NCBI GenBank assembly: GCA_964034945.1
Contig: OZ035960.1
Coordinates: 53,128,706 to 53,192,705 of the forward strand
Source of the DNA: Chrysopilus asiliformis
Taxonomy: Eukaryota > Arthropoda > Insecta > Diptera > Rhagionidae
Direction: 5' to 3'
DNA: 64,000 bases
The notes beneath the pieces are model-generated. The model saw only the letters and a program-made list of their open reading frames with translations. It searched no databases and had not been told where the DNA came from. This document shows, piece by piece, positions 57,301 to 64,000 of this stretch; position 1 is the stretch's first letter, and every line of letters begins with the position of its first letter. The translations under genes and the position numbers were made by a program.

Positions 57301-60300
57301 CTCGACGCGAACATTTGACGGTTTTAGAAATTTCCACTTGGGACTTGCCTTGCTGCTTCAAAAGTTGAATTTCTACCCGCTGTTGCAATGTCAGTTCTCT
57401 TTTTTTCGCCATATTTACATTAAAATATTTAATTTATTCAAAAAAAAATCACTTCAAGGCACTACACAACTGTATGTCTACACAGCGAGCTGAGGAAGCG
57501 AACTAATCGGATATCAAAAAACACCACAAAAGCAAATTTTTAAGGTTCTAGATGTTTTGTTACTAACCAGTCACTTGACTATTGTTTAAATTTTATTTTT
57601 TAGATGCCGACAAAACTTTAATAAACAATACGATTGATTTGGAGCATCAGATTTTGTATATTAGTAAAATTTACAGGGTGCTCAATACTTTTGGCCAAGG
57701 CTGTAGTAAAAGGCAAAATTAAAATATTAGATATCAAGTTTTACGTTAGAATTCGTCTAAAAAACTTACAATATGGGGAACAGGAATAACACACAATGTT
57801 TTCTTTCTTCCAATAACATCAACCATTAAACCAAATATAATATTCCCTGTGAGTCCTCCAAGGCACACCAAAGATCCTATCCAGGATGCTTCGTCGACTG
57901 AAATTCTACCCGAAACCAGTGGCGAATCGTCTGATTGTAGAACTGGTAGGATTGGAGAAATCCATCCGGTTGCGATGCCATGGCAGAGCACAAATGTGTT
58001 AACTGAAATAAAATAACAACGAACAGGTGAATAAAGTAAAATTTTTAATACCGCGTTTTGAAGCGAAATTTATCTCTTGATATTTCTACTTAAAACTGTT
58101 AAACTTTTAGGTTAGTTTAACCTGAACAAGACCTAAAGTAAACTAAATTGTTATTAGACAACTACAACATTTGATTAAATTTTATCTTGGGGCAAGCTAT
58201 TCATTTCATATCCATCATTTCAAACCAAGAATTTTTATACTCTATATCAGGGGTGGGCAGACTTTTTCAGGGTACGGGCTACTTCTATTTTTTTCAAGTT
58301 GTTGCGGTCCACCCAGTGCAGGTCCGTGGCTAGGATTTCGTTTCCGGATGGGCTAGGGGGGGGGGGGGGGGGGTGGTCTTGGTTCTAGAACTCTCAAAAC
58401 CAAATTTGATCAGGATTGTGTGATAACAACAAAAAGACTATTTTAACGCAGTTCATTTAATTTCGACATATTTCGGGGAAGAAATTAGAGATATCGAAAA
58501 AAGCATCGATATTTTTTGACCCCTAGAAGAAGGTTCATGAATTAAAAAATTCCACACTTGCTATAAAAATTTTATCTCTCAATATTTTACCCACACAGAA
58601 CAACCACTTTCTAGGTCCTGTACAAGTTTTCAGTTTTAAACTTCTCTGAAAGCGACTTTTTTTTAGAAATCATAGAAAAGCTTACTCCTAGTTCTAACCT
58701 TGCACAAAAAACTTATAGAAATTGAAGAAAAATTCTAATTTTCTTGATTTGTAAAAACTTTTGAGTTTAATAGTATTTCGTTCACAATTTTTTGAAAAAT
58801 TTTTTTTAAATAAAAATACTATACGCAAGAGACATCTCGACTAAACCCTGCGCCGCAGGCGAAAATTTTTACATATCAAAAGATTTAATTTTTAAAATGT
58901 GACTTTTTTGTGTGAAGTACCAAGATCTTAGGTCTTAGTAAAGGCGGTCATCCCAAAGTATCTTGGCGGTGGTCCACCGGTCGATCGCGACCCTGCTCTA
59001 TATCATATACTAAATCTAATATATTTAGTATACCGTTTGTAACGCATCGAACCAATCATCGGACACAAATATGAATTAAACCAGGGAGTTAGGGATGACA
59101 AAAGATTTTAATTTCCGCGTGTCCGTTCGTCTGTCTGTCTCTCCATGAACACCATGACTTTCGAAAGGATTGAGCTAGAGTCTTGAAATGTTGTACAATT
59201 GCGTTTCTCGTAAATGGCTAGGCTCAGTTCTTGAGAGGGTAAAATTGGATCATTTCTTGCTTTCCCCCTCACCTATAGGTACAAATGGATTTTTTTAAAT
59301 AAACATTTTGTCTGTCATCATCATATATAGTATTTGACGACAGGCCCGTGGCAATTGTAGCTTTTTTATATTTTAATATTTATTCTGGCAAAGTCCATAT
59401 GTTCTGAGAATTATTTTATGTACCTCGTAAACATTTTTATTACTGAATTCGATTTGGGGTAATTTAATATTTTGTCGAGGTAATTTAATATGCGGTTCTG
59501 AATTCACGAGAATCATTTACTATAAATGGTTTAATCATAACATAAAGGCACATTTAGTTTTTACTACAGTAGAGAACGCTTAAATGCAAAGCACCTCAAA
59601 TTGCACATAAAATTTATATCTCGATGATTTTTTTGCATTTCTCATACAAATATACACGGATAAGTGCAACACGGATACGTGCAACACGGATACGTGCAAC
59701 ACGGATAATTGCATTAAATGCATAAATACATTCATTTTCAAGTACACAAATGTGAAAATGACATTAAACTCTATATGCTTAAATGCACATCTGCAAAAAT
59801 GAAATATAAAACATATTAACCACAAAACTCTGAAAACTATTTGCAAAAAAGAGACATAAGTTATTGGTTTTCCAAAACAAATTTTTTAGGGTCAAAGTGG
59901 GTAAATGTAAACAGGGGTAATTGTAAACACTATTGGTTGTCCCCAAACTGCTATTCCTTCTTAGCTTATCTAGACAATATATTAAAAATTGATCTTTTAT
60001 CTCACTGCGGACACGTGCCACAATATATCTGAGAGAGGGTTCGTTGTGTATGAGCGGTCAAAGTGAGTGCTTCTTTTTAGTGTGATTTCAGTTTTCCTAA
60101 GAGGGAAAAGAATTATATTTTGAAGGGATTTTTAAAAGAAGGATGTATGTTTTAGCTTAATATACGAACAATATAGTTGCTTGAGATAGGTTATATATGT
60201 TAATTGTTGGCTATAAACAAACTGTAAAAAATTATTGTCTGTTTACATTTACCCCTCATTTGTAACCTCATGTCCAAATGTAAACACTATAATGGGGTTA

Positions 60301-62818
60301 ATGTGAACAATTTCTGGCAAATGTAATCACCCTTTTTATACCCGTATGGTGAAACCAAAGGGTATATTAACTTTGCCTTACTGTTTGTAACGCCAAGATC
60401 CCGTCATCACACAAAAAAATGAATTACACCAGTGTGTTTAGAATGATAAAAAAAATTAACTTCTGCATGTCCGTCCGTCCGTGTGTCTGTGGCGCAGGTT
60501 GCGGGCGCACGGATTGAGCTAGAGACTTGAAATTTTGCGCAGATACGTATATAAAAAAAGGATAAAAAAAAGGTGTTTACCTTTACCCCATTTTTCAAAA
60601 ATTTGAAAAAAAAATATAGGGGTAAAAGTAAACATCCAATTTTGTAAAAAAATAAGGACCTATCATTTTGAAATCACATGGAATGGGCAATAAATAGACA
60701 ACAAATTTTAACATAATATATCAAAACTCCGCTGTTAGTGATTTAATTTAAAAAAAACCATTACAAAGTTGAAAAAATATCCAAAAAGTGAAAATCGTTT
60801 ACAATTAGCCCCGTTGACCCTACTTTCTTATACGAAGTATAATAATTATATTCATGAAACATTTTGACCTCTTAATTTTCCCTAAAAAATATTTCCCGAG
60901 CACTCCTGAGTTATTTGTGGTATTATTAAAAAAACTGTCTTTCTGTCTGTTAATCTGTGTGCAAGATTTCTCAAAAACTAATAGAGCTAGAGTCCTTTTA
61001 CAGGGATGTTTGGTCCTGGAATGGGACAATTCTGTCAACTTTTGATGGAAGTCTGTTAACCAGAAGTAACCAAAATAGCGGTTTTTTAAAAATTGCAGTT
61101 TTTTTTCTGTTTACTCTGAAATTATGCGTTTTTCACTAGTCTGACAAAAGTTGGGCACAATAAAATTTCATACAATTTTGTTTTTTACTAAAACTGTATC
61201 ACAAACCGATATAGAGATATAGCGTTATTTCGAAAAATTCAGTTTTTCGCGATTATATCAAAAACTATCGGGGTTTCGGTGAACGTAAATTTTGTATAGT
61301 TAAGAAAGTCGTGTGTGGTTCACTTCAGATGTTTTTATATGGTTTTCTCTCGAGTTTTCTTATAACAAGAAATATGATTTTTGTTTATTTTTATAATGTA
61401 TTTATAAAAGAAGTTGTTATTTTTGTAACTGAGCTATATTTTCTGTTTTTTTTTTGATTTCTGCATTCATGATTATTAAACTTTAGGTGAAAACATATTC
61501 AATATTAATACGTATATATGCATAAATGCATAATACGAATAAATGAAACTAAATTGCGACTAAAATCGTTGTGCATTTAAGCGTGTTCTACTGCATCAAA
61601 ATTCAGTCAACTATTTGGCATTCTGTTTTAATGCAATTTTGAGTAATTATAGAACTTTGATAACTCGATAACTATTAAAACTATTAACTATTTATGGTAA
61701 TTTTATGTTTTCACTTCACTTTTTGCAGAGAACCGAGTAAAATATTTTAATTTTACCTAAAACTGTAGAAAAAAATTGATTTTTATACTTCTGCAATTGC
61801 ACAATTTGCATAATTTTGGTTTTAATATAAAATTCACTAAACACTAAAATAAATTAAATATGACGGCAATTAAAAAAAGCCGTTTATAAAAAAAATTGTG
61901 TATTTCGCTCTGATATTATTCATGTTATGACCAGAATTATTTAAAATTTGTATTATTAATATAATTGAATTTTGACTGGCTAGACAAACATGTAACATGA
62001 TATAAATCAACTGGGAACTTTTAAAGTGATATTATTTGTATGCAAACTCTTTGAAAAGAGATGATAAATATTTTTTTTTTTGATTTTACGTAAGATATGA
62101 CTCGTTTAATTTGATCTTATCTTCTTAATTCAATACGGAGATTGAATCGTTTGTACTTAAAAGTATTATAAATTTATTATTTTACCGCAAAAATAGAATC
62201 TTTATCATGCTACATCTTCATGCACATAAAAAATACCATAATTGAAAGAGTATTTCATCACTATTTTTCATACTGTTCATTGACCACGGGAAATGATTTG
62301 AGGAAAATTAGTCTAGAAATCTAGAAAAAAATCGTAGCATAACGTAATCTTTTTTTTCACATTTTATACATCTTTGCATATTTCTCTTTCGTGATTTTTC
62401 TTTTTTTTTACATCATTCGAAAATATTCACTTTTCAACAAATATTTTTATTTCGCAAATATTTGCAAAATGCTTTGTCAAACAATGAAATGGTAAACATC
62501 ATTTTAGTTATTTCAATCTTTTTAATTTTGATTATTTCTATAAATCTATTATAATAATTCGATTTTGTGCTGTTTTTTTTTAAATTCTTCAACAAACTAC
62601 TTTGGTCAGATATATTAACTACATTCTCTATTTAAGAGATTTATGAGAAGGAATTTTTTAGAACGATAAATAGCCGCAACAGAATTTGTAAAAATACCAA
62701 TAAAGAGAAATGCACTGCAGGCGATATTTTTTTGAAATACATGCGTCATTTGTGGAAAATCCTTGAAAAAATGCGTTGCGGGTGAAAAAAAATGTAATTT
62801 ACTCCCAGCCGAAGACAT
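45161..62818 (-). CDS. Tret1-like MFS sugar transporter B, complete, 6 exons
   Basis: Coding exons on the minus strand, 5' to 3', are 62818-62698, 58002-57770, 53814-53684, 53623-53274, 46437-46025 and 45355-45161. They give 480 codons and a TAA stop. Motifs are CHGIATGWISPILPVLQS, EASWIGSLVCLGGLTG, VIGRKKTL, IGRFLAGITGGG, SEIANSEIRGTLG, LPETAQYLL, NQFSGSFAI, DSAGRKILL and PETKGK. The family moves trehalose or glucose across the plasma membrane. Five intron positions and phases equal those of transporter A, including the phase-1 break after DF. Introns 1, 2 and 5 are 4.7, 4.0 and 6.8 kb and consist mostly of transposons. After helix 10 it reads PQKILAL, where the family usually has an Arg-Gly, a possible divergence. 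Two in-frame ATGs (62818 and 62749) compete as start. Confidence 0.88.
45500..45935 (-). mobile_element. Diverged Helentron-like element in transporter B intron 5
   Basis: Reverse orientation, with GACAGACAGACAGACGGACA at 45820-45846 and the same block order as the copy at 23075-23860. The ends are unclear. Confidence 0.5.
46025..46437 (-). CDS. Transporter B exon 5: helices 7-10
   Basis: Starts after TTTCAG and reads TPEARKGFLIGVLLMGLNQF, then SGSFAIINYSA, DSAGRKILLTVSTCG and TAEVLPQK, with donor AAG|GTAAAT. It lies 6.8 kb from exon 4. Confidence 0.93.
46522..47149. mobile_element. Harbinger-like MITE, 628 bp
   Basis: Ends TACCCTTATTCTGGTCACAA and the inverted CCAGAATAACGCTA are flanked by TAA (46519-46521, 47150-47152). 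Words GTCACAA and GTGACC are iterated. Shares TTATTCTGG ends with the 100-bp element at 11546. Confidence 0.65.
47507..47993. mobile_element. MITE pair, copy 1
   Basis: Ends GGGTATTCACAATCCTCTTC and the inverted AAGAGGACTGTGAATTCCC. It contains CATCCCACAGCACAGATTTG and a GGTATTC microrepeat (47523-47545). It is followed 32 bp later by a second copy in the same orientation and gives the empty site for the Helentron-like insertion there. Confidence 0.72.
48026..49105. mobile_element. MITE pair, copy 2, carrying a Helentron-like element
   Basis: Same sequence as 47507-47993, with ends AGGTATTCACAGTCCTCTTT and GAGGACTGTGAATACCCT. It is interrupted at 48283-48873. Confidence 0.75.
48283..48873 (-). 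mobile_element. Helentron-like element, copy g
   Basis: Full-length reverse copy inserted in a MITE (gatgagat|...|aaccagcg). The neighbouring MITE reads gatgagataaccagcg, so the boundaries are fixed to within one or two bases and no target duplication is needed. Confidence 0.87.
49525..50302. mobile_element. hAT-type MITE, 778 bp
   Basis: Ends TAGGGATGCAAC and GTTGGGATCCCTA lie inside an exact 8-bp duplication CTTGTACT (49517-49524, 50303-50310). The word ATCGATACCTCGATGTTTT is iterated in both ends. No coding sequence. Confidence 0.85.
50702..51300 (+). repeat. Interspersed repeat R1 with internal tandem triplication
   Basis: Begins GCTGGGTTAAGTTTTTTGTA. A unit of about 121 bp starting AACACCAGATTCGTGACCAG repeats at about 50826, 50948 and 51069. 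Each unit carries GATATTTGCRTTATYCTTAC-type sequence. Confidence 0.65.
51968..53079 (+). mobile_element. Helentron-like element, copy j (middle layer)
   Basis: Forward copy in two parts, 51968-52077 and 52638-53079. It is interrupted at GAATGATA|AAAAAGTTG by copy i. Its 3' end is slightly shortened (GCTTTTGTT). Confidence 0.8.
52078..52637 (-). mobile_element. Helentron-like element, copy i (inner layer)
   Basis: Full-length reverse copy with a (GTCY)n array at about 52466-52506. It is the youngest of the three layers because nothing interrupts it. Confidence 0.83.
53274..53814 (-). CDS. Transporter B exons 3-4
   Basis: Exon 3 (53814-53684) is 131 bp, the same as in A, and ends SEIANSE. A 60-bp intron follows. 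Exon 4 (53623-53274) starts IRGTLGSMFILFLNIG and ends LSFKDF plus one base (G|GTAAGT). It covers helices 3-6 and the large central cytoplasmic loop. Confidence 0.92.
53930..54204. mobile_element. MITE with CTCAGAAAAATG ends
   Basis: Ends CACTCAGAAAAATG and the inverted CATTTTTCTGAGTA are flanked by TA. The interior is more GC-rich than its surroundings, with GTTAACTCTGACC inverted as GGTCAGAGTTAACC at 53963-54020. No coding sequence is credible. Confidence 0.65.
54466..55110. repeat. CCCAGTAAA word array with a 77-bp tandem
   Basis: CCCAGTAAA and its complement TTTACTGGG occur many times. From about 54588 a unit of about 77 bp (ACTCGGACCCCAGTAAATTT ... ATGTCCGAGTAAAC ... TCTCGAGGTTTG) repeats at 54588, 54664, about 54742 and 54820 (partial). 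Possibly the subterminal parts of an unrecognised DNA transposon. Confidence 0.7.
55430..55850 (-). repeat. Interspersed repeat R1 relative
   Basis: Minus-strand words such as ATCCTTACAGGACC... appear inverted (GGTCCTGTAAGAATGACG, CTGTAAGGACAACGCGAATA). Ends GACAGACAGATACGAAAGCA, a phrase also seen near 49425-49455. Confidence 0.45.
56147..57703 (-). mobile_element. Tc1-like transposon, nearly complete
   Basis: Ends CAGCCTTGGCCAAAAGTATT and the exact inverse at 57684-57703 are flanked by TA (56145-56146, 57704-57705). Total 1,557 bp with one transposase gene interrupted by a probable 56-bp intron. It lies in intron 2 of transporter B in the same direction as that gene. Confidence 0.92.
56265..57412 (-). 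CDS. Tc1-like transposase, probable 2 exons, catalytic Asp replaced
   Basis: Exons 57412-56879 and 56822-56265 join in phase 0 across GTGAAG...TTTTAG and give 363 residues, the usual Tc1 length. The N-terminal HTH pair is MAKKRELTLQQRVEIQLLKQ and SRRAVQYVIERFEKTG. The first catalytic motif is ILWPDESNF, then RRRIGEEYN, GGGSIMVWGCMAGSG, and the third motif QSPDLNPIEHLW with its Glu. The second motif reads KFQQNNAPCH where active Tc1 enzymes have QQDNAPCH, so the middle Asp is Asn and cleavage activity is probably lost. If the intron is not real, the gene is broken by 56 bp. Confidence 0.88.
57770..58002 (-). CDS. Transporter B exon 2: helices 1-2 and GRK loop
   Basis: 233 bp, exactly the length of exon 2 of transporter A. 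The acceptor is TTTCAG and the donor ATT|GTAAGT. It contains GWISPILPVLQSDDSP, EASWIGSLVCLGG and DVIGRKKTLC. Confidence 0.93.
58235..59370 (+). mobile_element. Diverged Helentron-like element interrupted by a hAT MITE
   Basis: Starts TATACTCTATAT, resumes at 58996 with CTCTATATCATATAC, then ACCGTTTGTAACGCATCGAA and the TGTCCGTTCGTCTGTCTGTC array at 59119. It ends GGCAATTGTAGCTTTTT. Confidence 0.6.
58248..58995. mobile_element. hAT-type MITE, 748 bp
   Basis: Ends CAGGGGTGGGCAGACTTTTT and GATCGCGACCCTG lie inside an exact 8-bp duplication CTCTATAT (58240-58247, 58996-59003). CAGGGGTGGGCA is a common hAT terminus. It contains a run of 18 G at 58356-58373. Confidence 0.85.
59889..60820. mobile_element. 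TA-target element with GTAAAC words, nested
   Basis: Ends GGGTCAAAGTGGGTAAATGT and AGCCCCGTTGACCC are flanked by TA (59887-59888, 60821-60822). AATGTAAAC, GGGGTAA and complements are iterated throughout. A truncated Helentron-like copy lies at 60338-60548. Confidence 0.72.
60338..60548 (+). mobile_element. Helentron-like element, copy k, 5' fragment
   Basis: Starts ATACCCGTATGGTGAAACCA, has a short GTCCGTCCGTCCGTGTGTCT array and stops after TTTTGCGCAGATACGTATAT. The 3' two thirds are missing. Confidence 0.72.
61594..62697. other. Intron 1 of transporter B, distal part
   Basis: AT-rich with no recognised gene or complete repeat. Confidence 0.4.
62698..62818 (-). CDS. Transporter B, first coding exon
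   Basis: Reads MSSAGSKLHFFSPATHFF, then KDFPQMTHVFQKNIACSAFL and donor G|GTATTT. Joined to 58002 it gives FLFIVNTFVLCHGIATGW, a plausible helix 1. The inner ATG at 62749 gives an N-terminus closer in length to transporter A. The start choice is open. Confidence 0.65.
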
Positions 62819-62924
62819 GTATTATTTTCATATTTAGTGATTCCTTTTTCTAGTATTTGGTAAATTATCGCATAGAAAAATCCGATACAAAACATAGGAA
62901 AAGTACAATTACCAAGGGTCAATC

Positions 62925-63070
62925 GTCAAATACTCTATAGGAGGGCAGACAAAATTTTTATGAAGAAAACCATTTGTATGGTAGAGGAAGGAAGGAGTAA
63001 TCCGATTGGATTTTGATGTATGGATAAGTGATGTAAAATCATATTCTAAATACATTTTATGTCTATTCTA
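62925..63070 (-). mobile_element. Diverged Helentron-like fragment upstream of transporter B
   Basis: Contains CAATCGTCAAATACTCTATA, then AGGAGTAATCCGATTGGATT and GATGTATGGATAAGTGATGT, reverse relatives of the copies at 23075 and 59030. Confidence 0.45.
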
Positions 63071-63216
63071 TTGGAATTTCTCGGCTTATACGTCATTAAA
63101 AAATATAACAAAATGTTATATTATTTTTGTTGATGTTTTCACATCATGGTTTTTACGAGACTTTTCTAGCATTGGATATTTGGATAAAATTCGGAAGATT
63201 TTCGTTATAGGTAGTA

Positions 63217-63780
63217 GGGGAAGCTGGGGCACATTCGGCAGGTTTTTTTCAAAGTCATTTCCAGCCAAATTCGTTTGATGAATTTGAAAATCTTGAAAAT
63301 TTGTAAAAACTTTCATTATTTTACTATTAAATAGGAAATAGATTTTTTTTGTAGCTCTAAAGAAATATACGATTTTTACTAATTTTAAAAAGGAGGCCAT
63401 TTTGCTGAATGTACCCCATGCCGGGGCACATTCGGCTTTTGAAGGGGCACATTCGGCGAATATACGTTATTTGTGTGATTTTACTAATTGAAAGACTATT
63501 AAATTTGAATTCATTTTATTAATACTTTAAAATAAAATAAAAAATAAAAATTCATTTCATATCACATACAAGAATGATTGAAAAATCCTATTTCACGAAA
63601 TAGTTATCGAAATTTATATTAAAAATATATTATGTGGAATAGCGAGATGTGCCGACAGGATCCATTTAAATTCAATATAAAATTTAAATTTAGTAATTTA
63701 AATTAAATCTCTCTTCTTAAAATCACGGATGTATTCAACATCACTTCTTAAAATCACGAAAGCCGAATGTGCCCCGAAAG
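63217..63780. mobile_element. TA-target element with GGGGCACATTCGGC words, left part
   Basis: Starts GGGGAAGCTGGGGCACATTC after TA (63215-63216). The 14-bp word GGGGCACATTCGGC occurs at 63226, 63423 and 63444 and inverted at 63762-63775. The right end is not visible, so the extent is a minimum. Confidence 0.55.
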
Positions 63781-64000
63781 TGTCAGCTTAATGTTTTCAG
63801 ATTTTTTATCTAAAATACTGTAAATTAAAAGGCATTCTACTTTCGGGATTGAAACTTAATGTTTTTAAATGCTATTTGCGCGAACTTTTTTAAGCGTCGG
63901 ACGAAATTGACTTCAAAAATCCCTTACGTACCTGCATGGGGAAACTACATCAAACTTCCGAAAAACACAAAAATACCTCTTGCTCGTCTGAGCGCGGAAA

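Larger units (their letters stand above)
59567..61593. mobile_element. pogo/Tigger-like element with AAATGCA words
   Basis: Ends CAGTAGAGAACGCTTAAATG and the inverted CATTTAAGCGTGTTCTACTG. The left TA is intact (59565-59566) and the right reads CA. TTAAATGCA and a 15-bp tandem ACGGATACGTGCAAC (about 59655-59705) repeat near the ends. A second element is nested at 59889-60820. Confidence 0.72.

Noticed and set aside
59580..59846. ORF with repeated SVLHVSVLHVS
   Set aside because: Product of the 15-bp tandem GTGCAACACGGATAC in a pogo-like element.

Overview
The window looks like TE-saturated, AT-rich insect nuclear DNA, most likely dipteran. The evidence is GT-AG introns of 54-113 bp beside introns of 2-7.5 kb, insect-type sugar transporters, mariner/Tc1/hAT/pogo/PIF-Harbinger transposons, and many Helentron-like elements carrying the (GTCY)n array known from dipteran DINE-1/mini-me repeats. 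No bacterial, phage or CRISPR features are present.

Three multi-exon host genes are supported. (1) A GRAMD1/Aster-type sterol transfer gene on the + strand runs from 1637 to 16787; its 5' exons lie outside the window or were not found. Eight exons give the GRAM domain, acidic linker, VASt domain, one transmembrane helix and a C-terminal tail with stop. (2) A Tret1-like sugar transporter on the - strand (30606-21374, six exons) has a complete reading frame of about 454 codons. (3) A paralogous Tret1-like transporter on the - strand (62818-45161, six exons) has about 480 codons. The two transporters share five intron positions and phases, so they are an old tandem duplication. They differ mainly in how much mobile DNA fills each intron.

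Almost everything else is mobile DNA. Inside the Aster introns are an intact mariner (3603-4841), an internally deleted irritans-like mariner with perfect 30-bp termini (5550-6454), a hAT-type element (6499-8902) containing a fold-back Tc1/mariner derivative (6989-7922), a Helentron-like copy and several MITEs. Between 17 and 21 kb lies a Tigger-like element with two MITEs inside it. The 7.5-kb first intron of transporter A holds a pogo-like element (25031-27135), nested Helentron-like copies and a dead transposase fragment. The 30.6-45 kb intergenic region holds a complete hAT element (32077-34759), a nest of hAT-like, TA-target, SINE and Harbinger pieces (35.6-39.9 kb), piggyBac-like and Harbinger-like MITEs, and Tigger-like MITEs. 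The introns of transporter B hold paired MITEs, a three-level Russian doll of Helentron-like elements (51541-53191), a tandem CCCAGTAAA word array, a Tc1-like element with a substituted catalytic residue (56147-57703), hAT MITEs and nested pogo-like elements.

The most informative signals are structural. Several insertions can be dated against paralogous empty sites inside this same window. The Helentron-like elements repeatedly insert into their own internal T-run, always in opposite orientation. A whole class of elements repeats its own terminal word internally.
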